The translations under genes were made by a program, and so were the position numbers. From Pinus tabuliformis (lineage: Eukaryota > Streptophyta > Pinopsida > Pinales > Pinaceae): a DNA stretch of 64,000 nt. Positions 34,080 to 45,040 of this stretch are shown one piece after another; positions within the stretch are counted from its first letter, which is position 1; every line of letters begins with the position of its first letter. The notes beneath the pieces are model-generated. The model searched no databases. It saw only the letters and a program-made list of their open reading frames with translations, and had not been told where the DNA came from. The stretch is taken from the NCBI GenBank assembly GCA_031772625.1, contig CM062818.1, forward strand, positions 208,968,310-209,032,309. The letters run 5' to 3'.

Positions 34080-34589
34080 CTACAAGGTAGTTGCATTGCT
34101 ACCTATTGCAGTAACCAGACTATCCCACGAATCTGGTAGAGAACACAAAAAACTGATGCACTTATCTTCATCTGAAATTTTAATATCAACAGATAATAAC
34201 TGACTTACCACAATATTAAATGTGTTCAGATGCTCTGTCACCGAGTCTCCATCTTTCACCCTCAGGTTATACAACTTTTTCCACAGGAATAGTTTATTCA
34301 CCAGAGACTTAGATTGGTACAAAGTCCCTAACTTGTCCCACAAAGCCTTCGCCGTAGCTTCCCCTGATACATTCAGCAATACTGAATCTGAGACACATAA
34401 TCGTATTGTGCTCTTTGCCTTCTGATCTAATTTATTCCATTCTTCATCGGAAACTCCCATTGGTTTAGTACCTAGATCTACTGCAATCCACTGATCTTTA
34501 TCCACCAAAAGATCCTCCATCTTGAGTTTCCACAACTCAAAACTCTGACCATTAAATTTCTCGATATCTATCTTTCCATTGCTCGCCAT
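34080..34589 (-). pseudogene. Copia gag
   Basis: A frame of about 170 codons starts at ATG 34589 with MASNGKIDIEKFNGQSFELW. The pattern EKFNGxxFELWKxKM followed by LCVSDSVLLNVSGEATAKAL is characteristic of copia capsid genes of the Tnt1/Tork type. The frame ends at a stop and resumes in 33255-34028. The start lies about 120 bp downstream of the primer-binding site. The degenerate plus-strand copy at 48876 starts the same way, which supports this ATG. Confidence 0.85.
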
Positions 34590-34698
34590 CTTCTTTCACC
34601 ACCAGAATCGATCTCACAGATCTCCCACTAAACAGGGTCTACCATAGGCCCGAGCGAAACCCCTCAACAACAAAGGCGTCCCCTTGAAGCCAAAACTA

Positions 34699-34710
34699 CT
34701 CCGATACCAA
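34699..34710 (-). other. Primer-binding site of copia element
   Basis: The minus strand after the LTR end (CCTACA) reads TTTGGTATCGGAG. This is a one-mismatch version of the tRNA-iMet complement. Confidence 0.7.
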
Positions 34711-34711
34711 A

Positions 34712-35186
34712 TGTAGGTTTTAACCTCGTACATAAATTACTTGCATATGAATTCTAAAACACAGGAAAATAAAAAATGCGAGAGCATAACGCATAAAACA
34801 CATATACACAGAGATTTTCCCCTGGATCCCAAAACTGGGACTACCAACTTGATTTTTCATTATGTTCCTTTCAATTTTACAATACATATTTATACATGTC
34901 GAAGCATCCAATGCCATGGACCGAAAACCATTGCATCCAAAACCATGTGCAAAAAATCATGCACAAAACCATAGGTAGGTCTGCCCAACCTAATAGAGGG
35001 TCCAAAAACAAAATTTTCTAGGTGCTGCCCCGGACCCCATAGAGTGGGGTTACCTGCACCCCTCAAACCCCCTGTGACCCCCCCCCGCTACGCAATCGGT
35101 GCAGCGAAGGGGGGGCTCCGCCCCCCTTCTAATCCCTTGGTTAACTACGTCAACTAGTCGTGGAAAGAATATAACACAACCCAACA
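34712..35186 (-). repeat. 5' LTR of copia element
   Basis: This 475-bp LTR starts TGTTGGGTTGTG at 35186 and ends AACCTACA at 34712. It contains a C/G-rich tract around 35060-35125 shared by all copies of the family. Confidence 0.85.
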
Positions 35187-35665
35187 ATCGGCCACAACCA
35201 ATGGGCCTTCTCTTTCCTATTATTTATCTATTTATTATTTTTATGGCAGTAATTTGGACTTCGACCACTAATGGTGGTGCATCCTTGTGCGATCATGTAG
35301 TGGCTTAACATGTTGTTGCCTCTTGTAGTAGCGACTTTCATCACCCTTGCACCCTATCTCCTCTAAAATCATGTTCACCTTGCCTACATAGCCCACCAAC
35401 ATCCCGGTCTCCTTATTTCCAACTCAATTTTCTTTGTGCAAAATTTCACGCTCTGATACCATGTTAAATTTCCTTGAAACCTAGCACCTAGCAATAAATC
35501 TTAAACATATCCTTACACAATTAATCTCTTTCTTATTTGTCTTTAACCTAGCTTTCAAGCTAGCTCTTTTTATATCCATGTCAGATCAGAATCTCTTCAT
35601 CTAAATCATCGTGATGATGAACCACATTAAATGGTTCACAACATGCCAATAATTATTTCAATTAT
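35187..35665 (-). repeat. Element H: LTR end, primer-binding site and leader
   Basis: On the minus strand an LTR-like end (GGAAATTTAACA, ending at 35462) is followed by TGGTATCAGAGC (35450-35461), a perfect tRNA-iMet primer site. TATATAAAAAG-like sequence lies upstream near 35570, a plausible TATA box. The copia element inserted about 260 bp downstream. The other LTR boundary of H is not identifiable. Confidence 0.65.
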
Positions 35666-36389
35666 GTGATGGATATGAAAGACAATTATCTAAATATTTC
35701 TACTCATAGAAGCCTCCATTAAGATATTTTGACCCTATACTGAAGGGAAACTACTACCAATGTTTTCTTACTTGAATGTTTATGCTTAAATTAAGAGAAA
35801 ATTTGATCTGATATTTCTTAAGCATTGTAGGGATTCTTCTATTATTCTCAAATTTCTCTCTCTCTTAAGAATAATAGAAATGGACACTTTTTTCCTTTTT
35901 TCCAGTTTGGATTTTCTTTGCTCTGAGATTTGTAAGGTTTGAAGAACTTTATATTTTCTCTCCAATAAATTATTGCATCCTCATATCACTTTGGCGAATT
36001 CCATCTCTCCTCATCTTTGGATGAGGTTTGATGCATGTTCTACATTGAGGGCTCTTAGATTTAAAGACTTTTGCAGAGAAATGCAAAATAGAAAGTTTTC
36101 AAAATTATTTGTGAACCCCGGTCTATGCAGATCTATTGATCCGGTGGAGAATTATTCCTCCCATAGTTGCATTAATCTCGATCAGTTGTTGGCTCTTATC
36201 TTTTGGGTTCACCTTTCTCCTGATTCGAGTCCTTCCCCCTCCTAGTAGGTGGTAACACAAAATTCCTGCCAACCCTCGTTAACGATTAAAACCTCCTCCT
36301 CTATGCACTCTTTCTCTTCTTCTACTGTTTATCCCTCCTACCCTACACCTCTTCTTCCTTCCAGTTCTCCTTATCTTATTCCCTCCCGG
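35666..36389. other. Unassigned stretch upstream of the Penelope-like element
   Basis: No domain is recognisable. The frame at 35973-36245 and the pyrimidine-rich start of 36249-36782 do not resemble the N-terminal part of Penelope polymerases, which suggests that the element is 5'-truncated. Confidence 0.4.
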
Positions 36390-37440
36390 TCCCCATCCTC
36401 ATCGCTGATCTACTTTCTACTTTCTTCAGCTTTCAGGATGATATTTATGAGCAAAGTGGCTATGAGCTCCCCTCTCTCCCCTATTGTAGAAAATATTTTC
36501 ATGGAGGATTTTGAGACTAAAGTCATTGCTTTAATCCTTTCCATCCTAATATTTGGAAAAGGTACATTGATGACACCTTTATCATTTGGACCCATTGTCG
36601 GGAAAATATTAAAATATTTAAGCAACATCTTAATAACCCATCCAAATTTAGAAAATTCACTATGGAGATTGATGTTGATGGAAAAATTCCCCTTTTTATG
36701 TCCTCATAACCAAGAAGGAAGATGGCTCCATCTCCCATCAAGTTTTCCGCAAGAAGACTCACACAAAGTGATATCTCCATGATGATTCCCATCATCACCT
36801 AGTCTATAAATTTGGTGTTCTGAATACCCTTGCTACCAGAGCCCTTAGGATTTATGATGATCTTAATATCAATCATAAGAAAGATAATATTTTAGAGGTA
36901 TTAATGAATAATGGTTACCAAAAGAATCTAGGCTTGAAAGCCTTTCAAAAGGCAGGAAAAATAGCTAAAGGGCCTAGATCTAAATCTAAAATTGATTCCA
37001 GTAATCCCATTGCCACTGTCCATCTTCCTTTTGTTCAAGGAACCACATAAAAGTTGACTTATATTCTTAAGAAAAATAATATCTCTATGACCTTTAAGTT
37101 TCTTACCACCATTCGGTCTTCCCTTAGGTCTGTTAAAGACTGGATTGAATCCTTTAACTCTAAAAGGTTTACATGATCCCATGTCCCTATGGGAAGCCTT
37201 ATATAGGCAAGATAGGTCGTTCCATCAAGCGTAAAATTTAGGAGCATGCTGCAGACATCAAGCATAATTTCTCTAGATCTTTGGCTCTTGCTGAGCATTC
37301 TACAAATACTAAGCATCACATATGTATAGAGGATGCTTGTGTCCTAGCCAATATTTCCAATTATCATCATAAAAATTTCAGGGAAGCCATCGAGATTGAG
37401 AAACATGCAACCAACAACTTTAACAGGGATTACGACTAGA
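36390..37440 (+). pseudogene. Penelope-like element (EN+, Dryad type): RT part and GIY-YIG nuclease
   Basis: Across three frames the translation gives the C-terminal half of a Penelope polyprotein. RT motif B appears as SFQDDIYEQSG and, after a frameshift, AMSSPLSPIVENIFMEDFE. Motif C is KRYIDDTFIIWTHC (YIDD at 36563-36574). Then come FTMEIDVDGKIP, HQVFRKKTHT and, after another frameshift, HHLVYKFGVLNTLATRALRI. The tail holds IPCPYGKPYIGKIGRSIKRK (37176-37235), a GIY-YIG type nuclease core, and ends REAIEIEKHATNNFNRD. The motifs before B are missing. Penelope-like elements prime reverse transcription at nuclease-cut sites and are related to telomerase. Stops (for example TAG at 37239) and frameshifts show it is dead. 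Confidence 0.85.
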
Positions 37441-37879
37441 GAATCAATAGAAATTAGATCCCTACTCTTTCCTCAAGATATTCTTCTTGATTTGCCTCCG
37501 TGGTTCTTTGGTTTTCTTTGTTTTGTTGTTCCCCTTATTTTTTATGCTTATCTCCTCGAGAATCTTTTTAGCCATAGGCCTTTTTCCTTTTTTTTTTTAA
37601 TGTTTTCAAATTTGCTATTTATTACATATTAATATTTATTATTATCTACCTATTTATTTTTGACTTGGGTATTTATTTATTTTGTCTTTCATTAATTATA
37701 TTATGACAAATTATTCTATTTTTTTGGCTTTTATTTTTCAGGTATTATTGGGTTTTATTTATATTTAAACTTTATTTTTATAATCAATTTTTATAATAAT
37801 TATTTTTATTTAAACTTGCCCCTAATCCCTTACTATATATATATTAAATTTCAATATCTATATAATTATTATCCTTTAT

Positions 37880-37926
<47 letters not shown>

Positions 37927-38080
37927 CTTTTTAAAAAAAATTCTTATTTATGGTTATTAAGGCATTAGTTGTTTAATTTGAATTTTTAGAATTATTGATC
38001 CTAGTTTATGTAAATTTTAAAATAAAGTTATTATTTATTTATATTTCTAATTTTACTTACCCTTTATTCCCTTAATTTGA
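37441..38080. other. AT-rich stretch after the Penelope-like element
   Basis: T-rich, non-coding sequence with TTTATT runs. Only the TA microsatellite listed next stands out. It may include the 3' tail of the Penelope element. Confidence 0.5.
37879..37926. repeat. (TA)n microsatellite
   Basis: About 48 bases of alternating TA with one AA interruption near 37903. Confidence 0.95.
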
Positions 38081-39030
38081 GTTTTTATCTATATTTTTGT
38101 AATTGTTATTCAAGATTTGATATCATTGAAGATTCCTCATCACCAAGCCTTGTGGAGGTGAAGAGAAAAGCAGTGTCAAGAAGACATTTAACACACAACA
38201 ATAGAAATGGCTTGATATTGCCACATCATTTAGCAATCCATGTCAGCAGTGTCATGTCATGTCCTGTCATGAGTAGTCACATGCCACACTTTGTGGCCAA
38301 TGATGTAACATATGTTTCAGAAATGTATTGTAAAGTGAAAGTCCAAAGGACATGTGTGGAATATGAAGAGTCATGTGAAGTTGAAAAGTCATAGGAAGTC
38401 AAATAGTCTTGAGGGCAGTCAAAGAGTCACAAGGAAGGGGAAGCAACACCCCTTGGTTATATATACTCCCTCATTGTATGAGCAAGGGAATTTTCACCTC
38501 GGCTCCTCCCGCAAAGCATTAGAGAGATAAAATAGTTCTTTTGGGGAGCAAGGAGTGGCTCCAATGCCCCACTATTGGAGCTAGTGATGTTCATTGTATA
38601 CATGTGTCTTGGAACTATCACTTAATAATAGAAGCCTTCAAGGCCAACACGTTCTTCATGCATGAATTATGAATGTTTGTAAGACCACTATGTGGATGTT
38701 TATACTTCATGTTTGCTTTCACATGTGCTAAGATATGAACTATTTCGATTGTTTTAGTACTTACCTTATTGAGAATGTGTTGTAATGGTTGTAATTTTTG
38801 TCCCATCCTTGTGGTCTATTCTGCAAGATACTAGACAAAACCTTTTCATTTTATGGTTGTAATGATTGTCGCAACCTCTGTGGACTATTCCGCTGGATGT
38901 TAGATGGATACTTCCTATTCATGTGTGTCCCTTCTTGGGTGGTACTACTACCTCTCTCTTAGAGGCTCACTTTCCCCCCCTCTCCGAAGTAGAAGAAATT
39001 TGACACATTTACAATTGAACACTCACTAGA
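38081..39030 (+). repeat. Probable 5' LTR and leader of Tat-like Ty3 element F
   Basis: This precedes the gag of element F. It contains a promoter-like GGTTATATATACTCCCTC near 38453-38470. Downstream, about 39048-39066, is GGCACCATTGCACCCC, resembling a CpG-depleted TGGCGCCGTTGCC primer-binding site. I could not fix the LTR ends. Confidence 0.45.
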
Positions 39031-39084
39031 CACACCTTCTTACTTTTTGAAGGCACCATTGCACCCCTCTCTCTTGCTAACAGT

Positions 39085-40219
39085 TAGAGCCAAGGAAAAT
39101 ATTTAAGAACTTGGAAACTGGGCCTTTATATTGGATGGGATTCCTACACCAAATAGTGTGAGGTCTAATTGGGACTTCATATAAGGGAGATACCCTGAAT
39201 GTTAGCGGATCCAACACCGTCAACATTTTTGATGCTAGAAGGAGGGCAACTAGATTTGTATGGTTGATAACCCCACCAATCCCAATATTACTTCCTATGG
39301 TCAAGGCAGTAACATTCTCAAAAAATCCCTTATGCACATTCCTAAAGTTGGTAATTCTTCTCAGCCAAGGATTGCACAGCCTTATGAACTCACATATGAA
39401 CAGCTCTGGGACATTCGTCCCATCACCTGAAATTTTGCGAGAGCTATTGGATTGATACCCGAAATAGAAACTCTTCCATATTTTATGAAGAAGAGCCATA
39501 CCACCCCCACTGAGATAATGGTCTAAATACTTGAAGAGTTTTTTCTCACCACCCTTGAAGAGTTAGAAGACTCTGAAGGAAACACAGAAAAACCAAAACA
39601 ACCTCCAAACTTCAACGATGGTGATGGTGATAACGTAGTGCTCTCAGATGATACTTTCTGCAAGTTGGGTGGAGAAGAAGAAGAAGAAGAAGAAGAAGAA
39701 GAAGAAGAAGAAGACTATTTGGATTCTGAAGGGGAGGACAATGACGAAGAAATGGTAGACCAAGATCTGGATTGGATGTCTTAGGGCCCACTTTCACTAC
39801 CGGGTGTATTACACTAGATGCCAAGACAACGCAGAAAATCTCTTGACGAAGTACGGCCCTAACAAAAAGTAAAGGCAGAGGATCATTTAGAAAAATTCTA
39901 CCTACATGATGTTTCATGTAAAATTTTTCCATGTACCTTAGATGGTAGAGAAGATGCATGGTATCATAGTCTTCCTCCAAATTCCATCCAGAACTGGAGG
40001 GGGTTCAAGAAACATTTCCTTGAGAAATTTGCTGATGACAAGACCCTCGCCATGTTGTTGAAAGAGATGGGCAATCTCAAGATGGAGCACAAGGAAAAAG
40101 TGAAAGATTTCAATCAGAGGTTTAGGCGTATTCTGAATAAGTTCCCAATAAACACTAAGTCTCATGAATGCATCACCATTGATTATTACACTTCTTCCTT
40201 GCCAACCAACATCGTGTAG
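39085..40219 (+). pseudogene. Element F gag
   Basis: Pieces of a gag protein are readable: LGNWAFILDGIPTPNSVRSN near 39110, QPRIAQPYELTYEQLWDIRP near 39370, then an acidic linker with a run of about 13 glutamates from a GAA repeat. The capsid core follows (about 39885-40219): FPCTLDGREDAWYHSLPPNS, WRGFKKHFLEKFADDKTLAM and VKDFNQRFRRILNKFP. This is a Retrotrans_gag domain of the Tat/Athila sort. Several stops break the frame. Confidence 0.7.
39673..39713 (+). repeat. (GAA)n trinucleotide repeat in gag linker
   Basis: About 13-14 GAA units encode a polyglutamate run in the gag frame of element F. Confidence 0.95.
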
Positions 40220-41240
40220 TTTGAAAGAGAAACGTGAAACAAAATTTCACATAGAATTATGAAGAGGAAATCACGGTTGAAAAGGACTTGCACACAATTG
40301 GAGTCATTATAGATGATGAATTAGCCAAAGACTCCAAATACACAGGTAAAATGTCTCAGGCCTTCGTAAGAAAGGCCAAAGAGAAGGAAACTCTTGATCT
40401 TGAAAGCTTGACCTGTACTATCAAGACACTATCAAATGAGATGGCATAGCTGAAACAAAGGTTGAAAGCGAGACCATTGTGAGTAGCAAGCCTCCCAAGT
40501 TCAACCTTTTAAGAAGGACTACAAATTCCGACAGTAGAAACAACCAACAGACTAACTCAGCACAAATATCGAACGTTGTATTGAATATAGTAAGTATGGG
40601 CATAAACCAATACTGGTCATATCATCAAGAATATAATTCCAAGAAAACATGCCCACAATGAATCACTCCATGAACGTTCTTGCTACGCATATTGTTGATG
40701 CATTAATTACTAATGAGTAGATCGAGCTTGCAGAAGAAAAACAAGAAACTGTTTCAACCAAAAAGACTCCAAGTGTGGGGCACGCAATAAAAATGTTCAA
40801 TTGCATACTCATAGCCCAAAATAACATGGCCGACAAACAACCTCCGCGTGATGGTTCGGCCCAAAAGAAGACCGCTCGGTACAATCTGAGAAGCCAAGTG
40901 ATGACCACTGGACTAGAGTTGACGAAGCAAAAACTTAAAGAAAATATGTTAATAAATATCAGTTGCTCGTTAGCTTAGAACATAACACTTAGAGAAATTC
41001 TGGGAACGCAATTACAACGAAAAGTGCTTTTGTAAGCAGTAAGAGTAAGAACATCATTCCGGAAGTCATAAACCAAGTCACGCCCCTAGAAACTTTGACA
41101 AATTTTCCCAATTTGGATTACAACATAATTGAAGACATGAAGAAGGCTCACGTAGATATATCAATGTTTGAACTAACAAAGATCACGAGCCAAAGAGACA
41201 TCCTCTTATGCGCACTTGGGTAGTCCACTGCAGGTGATGA
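40220..41240 (+). pseudogene. Element F gag C-terminus, decayed
   Basis: The region between capsid and protease has many stops. Fragments such as IIPEVINQVTPLETLTNFPN and LDYNIIEDMKKAHVDISMFE (about 41050-41170) suit the gag/protease linker of Tat-like elements. I found no zinc knuckle. Confidence 0.45.
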
Positions 41241-41247
41241 TGCTTCT

Positions 41248-41700
41248 TTGGACAAGGGATTTGGTACGTCATCTAGTTCTCTCGAATCCATACTTAATGC
41301 TTTGAAAATGGATGAAAATACACTGTACCCTCCATTTCTATTAACTTTTGAAATCTTCAATTTCAATGTAAAAAATTGCTTGGTTGATTCCGGTGCATCA
41401 GTAAACGTAATTCCATTATCTGTCTCCAAGAAAATCAACGCAAAATGGGACAAAAAAAAATAGATGCACAAATCATTCAACTGGACAAGACTCTTTCCAC
41501 GCAGTTGGTGAACTTAGAGATGTGATTATCCATTTATCATTTGATGAGTGAGTCCACCAATGTATCAACATAGTGATTGTGGACATTTCAGAAACATATG
41601 GCATATTATTGAGTAACGATTTGTCCAATAAGATGCAAGGGTACTTTGCTACAAAATGGTCACATTTATGGCTTCAACACAAGGTTATAAATAATTAGAT
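41248..41700 (+). pseudogene. Element F aspartic protease
   Basis: The frame at 41248-41463 carries NCLVDSGASVNVIPLSVSKK, with the catalytic DSGAS at 41386-41400. After a stop, matching sequence continues (IIQLDKTL, then INIVIVDISETYGILLSNDL) to about 41690. This is a retropepsin fold as found in plant Ty3/gypsy elements. It would process the polyprotein. Confidence 0.75.
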
Positions 41701-41929
41701 CCGAGTGAACTTAGAGAGATAGATGAAACACACTATTACTCCCTTGAATGGACATAATGAACTAGTGGCTTTCGCAGAACTTACCTTCAGCAATTTCTTC
41801 CTGGAAAATCAACTGGGGTGTTATCTTGCGAAACCATCTCCAGTCCTACCAGATGCATGGTTGGAGCTCCTTCCCAGTCCAACTAGTGAAAATAACATTT
41901 GTACAGTTAGTAGTAATAATAATAATAAT

Positions 41930-42218
41930 AATACTAGTTTAGTGTATAGTCCTTGTACATATGATATGTGGACCTTGTATTTGATGGTTCCAAAACGCAG
42001 GAGGGCTCTGGAGCTAGTTGCGTTTTAATAGACCCTCTATAGAGAAAACATCTAATCTCTAGCCACTTGGAATTTGAGTGCATGAACAACACTACAAAAT
42101 ATGAGGCACTCATCTTGGGTTTGAAAGAGCCATTGACCTCAATGTTGCGATCCTAAAATAAGTAGGTGACTTAGATATTGTTGTGCGACATGTACGTAAT
42201 ACCATACACTATGTGTCA
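41930..42218 (+). pseudogene. Element F additional RNase H, part 1
   Basis: In shifting frames the sequence reads MWTLYLDGSKTQEGSGASCV, then ISSHLEFECMNNTTKYEALI and VGDLDIVVRHVRNTIHYVSP. The DGS, the E of FEC and the later GDLD match the catalytic pattern of the archaeal-type RNase H (RVT_3) in plant Tat-like elements. The domain is cut at 42218 by copy C and resumes at 45648. It lies between protease and reverse transcriptase. Confidence 0.75.
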
Positions 42219-42223
42219 CCTCA

Positions 42224-42818
42224 CGATTCAGGTGGATATTGGTGGCCACCTGCCAATTTCACTTGGACCCCCACCATTGTTTCTTTTAGTTTTTCAGTTT
42301 CCTTAATTGTAGCACAATTTACTATTTTTAGTAGTTTTTCGGGTCCTAAACTTCCAGAGCCGTTTTGAGGCTCTAAATGATGTTTTTTTGGCAATCTACT
42401 GCTAAAGACTTTTAAAAGTCATTTTTTTTCATTGTAGTCCCTAGAGAGATCTTTCCAATGGGATATCATGCGTGTCAAACGAAGATAATATGACCAAGTC
42501 ATGACCCCAAGAAGTTGGCTGCCCAACTAACCCCAACGAGGCCCGTAAACTCTTGGTGTTACATCTCCTCGGGTTAGGGTTTCTCTTATGGTTCAATAAT
42601 AAAAAGGCCCTTGAGCCTCACTGTAATGCAATTTAGAGGCATGTAGTCACCACACCTCTTCTCAGAGATAAGCTACCATCACCAAGCTAGTCTCATTTCC
42701 ATATTATTTGTAAGCATATTTCATTATTTGATATTAATAAAAGGAAGTGTTATTCTTTGCATCTCTGTATTTATGGTTATATCTATAATTTGTTGCATTC
42801 TTGTTTAAATCTAGATCA
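42224..42818 (+). repeat. 5' LTR of copy C
   Basis: This 595-bp LTR starts CGATTCAGGTGG, ends CTAGATCA, and aligns with 45041-45647. One base later comes TGGTAGTAGAGT (42820-42831), a decayed tRNA-iMet primer site. Confidence 0.85.
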
Positions 42819-42859
42819 ATGGTAGTAGAGTGGTCTTCTCTTTATATGTTTTTCTTTGC

Positions 42860-43643
42860 ATGTCCCCAACGAGGTCGGGACATAAGGAGTTAGGGCTTGG
42901 ACTGGTCGAAAATTTTCAATACTAGCCTCGCAAATCTCAACGTCCTACCATGGCGGATGAAAAGAAAGACGAGGGGGCAGGATATCTTATCAAAATCTTG
43001 CTTGAAGAAGCCCTCGAGTGACAAAGGAATGTGATGATGGACAACTTGCCCAGATCCTTCAGCGGCTACCTAGGGGAGACACATCTAATAGCTATTGTGG
43101 AAACGCCACACCCTTTAAGGTACAAGTTAACTTTGAAATACCCATATTTGAGGTTCAGATAGATGCAAATGTCATAGATAAATGGTTAAATCTGCTAGAA
43201 GGGTATTTCTCTGTTCATGATTTTTCCAGTCGGGAAAATATACTTTCACTCTTCTTAAAGCAACCCCCCACTTCAAGGACTAGTGGGAAACCTACTGCGA
43301 GAAGAAGGATGAAAGTATGAATTCACTATTTTCAGTCACTTCCACTTGGAATTCATTCCAGGATGCCATCAAGGAGCAGTACTACCTTGTCGGGAGCTAT
43401 GAGGAAAAATACATAAAGTGGACCATGCTGCGGCAAGGAAGGGACCAAGATGTGCCAGAGTTTACCAATGTTTTTCATACCATACGCACGAAGTTGGGCA
43501 TCAAGGATTCTGAGAAACATTTGGTACTCAAGTACCACGATTGCCTACATAGATACATCCAGGACAAGATGGAGTTGCTGGACATCTCCTTGCTCGACAC
43601 GACATACCGATACACTGTCAAGATTGAGCTGAATTTTAAATAA
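42860..43643 (+). pseudogene. Copy C gag capsid
   Basis: Gag starts at ATG 42860 (MSPTRSGHKELGLGLVENFQ). The frames 43018-43320 and 43317-43643 carry the capsid: WLNLLEGYFSVHDFSSRENI, then WNSFQDAIKEQYYLVGSYEE and PEFTNVFHTIRTKLGIKD. Stops and a frameshift near 43310 break it. Confidence 0.75.
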
Positions 43644-43700
43644 AAGAAGCGAGATTTTGGATCTGCAAGTCCGAAGAACAAAGGTCAAAGCCAAGGAGGG

Positions 43701-44293
43701 GTGACCCAAGACAACCCATTGAAGCCGCAAGAAAAGAAAAACACCACAAAGTCAAAGAAGGACATAGGAAAGTGGTGTGAGTTCCACAAGAGCCCCATTC
43801 ACAGCACAAGTGAGTATCAGGCCAAGCAGTCACTAGTGGCCAAGTTGAAGGCTTCAGAATCAAATGCATGTTCTGACCCTGAGTCAGAACCGACAAGAGA
43901 AATGAAAAAGGGAATAAGATCATTGATGTAGAGCCCAACACCACTATTGCCACCACTAAGATCTAGAAGAATGAGCTTGAAGATCTAGAGGAGGGGGACC
44001 GTATTTTCCACTCATAAATGTGGGTGAAGGGTTCACCGCTGCAATTCATTGTTGATAGTGGGAGCCAAAATAACCTCATTTCAGCAGAGGTCATGAAGCA
44101 GATGGGACTACCGACCATACCACACCTGAAACCATACAACATCGGGTGGGTTCAACAAGGACGAGATCTTCGAGTCTGCCAGCAGTGTCGCCTTCCCTAC
44201 AACATCAAGCCCTTCACAGATGAGGTATTGCGTGATGTTGCACCTCTTTATGTTTGTGATATATTATTAGGCCAACCACACTTGTGGAAGTGA
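43701..44293 (+). pseudogene. Copy C zinc knuckle and protease
   Basis: The frame 43701-43931 holds CEFHKSPIHSTSEY, the C-x2-H-x4-H-x4-C knuckle with its last cysteine changed to tyrosine. The frame 44018-44293 is the best preserved protease of the family: SPLQFIVDSGSQNNLISAEV, ending VCDILLGQPHLWK. The active-site aspartate is present. Confidence 0.75.
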
Positions 44294-44299
44294 TATGCT

Positions 44300-44521
44300 A
44301 TGTATGAGTCAAGGCCTCGCGCTGTTATTATTTCTTTGTGTAATACATTATACAGGATACCAGAGGTAGCCCCACCTACCGCCACTTCTTTGATCTCTGC
44401 TAAGAAAGGCAGTAAGATCATCTCCGAGACTAGGAAATTTATTTTCTTTCTGGTTCACTCTCAAAGTAAGGGGAAGATCGTAGCCACATCCATGGCCCCT
44501 GGGAAGGGTTCCTCCACGTAG
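44300..44521 (+). pseudogene. Copy C protease/reverse-transcriptase linker
   Basis: The open stretch contains NTLYRIPEVAPPTATSLIS and KFIFFLVHSQSKGKI, matching the linkers at 536-757 and 3403-3610. Confidence 0.6.
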
Positions 44522-44539
44522 CAGAAGCAGGTGGATACA

Positions 44540-45027
44540 CCATGAAAGGATACAGGGACATCTTCTCCTCACCAACAGGGGTACCATTACACTGTTAGGT
44601 CAAGCATTTGTTCGATCTGACTCCTGAAGCACCTCTACCCAACGAGCTGATATATCGCCGCTCCATTTTGGAAAATGCCAAGTACAAGCAGCGACATGAT
44701 CAACATCAGGTGTCACACAAGTTTCTAGTGGGCGACAAAGTTTGGTTGCATTTGCAGAAATAATGCCTTACCAAAGCCCATTAGAAGTTCAAACCACTTC
44801 GATATGGTCCTTACACCATTAAAAATGATGTGGGAAACAATGATTTGGAGCACAACATTCCCCCATTCCTTGGCTTGCACGAGTGTTCAATGTGGACTGC
44901 CCTCGACCATGCTTCCCACTGTTACTGGACACATCAGGGATTGCAGAGCAACTCACCAGGGACCAAGTTCAACAGAAGTTTCCCCATCTCATGGAGGCAC
45001 TCAACGCAATGGGGACCATTTCTTTCT
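44540..45027 (+). pseudogene. Copy C reverse-transcriptase stub fused to integrase tail
   Basis: The stub reads KGYRDIFSSPTGVPLHC and APLPNELIYRRSILEN. At about 44668-44680 it becomes AKYKQRHDQHQVSHKF and then LVGDKVWLHLQK, an integrase C-terminal segment. It ends in decayed sequence before the polypurine tract. This is the same joint as in copies A and B. Confidence 0.8.
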
Positions 45028-45040
45028 AAGGGGGGAGGAA

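Larger units (their letters stand above)
29747..35191 (-). mobile_element. Ty1/copia element with rearranged 3' end, TSD ATCGG/ATCAG
   Basis: The outer LTRs are 34712-35186 (5') and 29752-30107 (3'), flanked by ATCGG at 35187-35191 and ATCAG at 29747-29751, one transition apart. Between them, leftward, come the primer-binding site, gag, protease, integrase, reverse transcriptase and RNase H, the normal copia order. The gag opening and pol motifs resemble the Tnt1/Tork type. The 3' end is abnormal: the true LTR start at 30622 continues for only about 38 bp, then joins a second copy of the upstream H flank (30108-30584) and then the outer LTR. Confidence 0.85.

Noticed and set aside
35973-36245. 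N-terminal exon of the Penelope-like element
   Set aside because: I looked for RT motifs before motif B (including the first catalytic aspartate) and found none; the frame does not resemble that region.
39077-39499. 140-codon minus-strand ORF
   Set aside because: It is antisense to the gag of element F, whose plus-strand motifs are recognisable.
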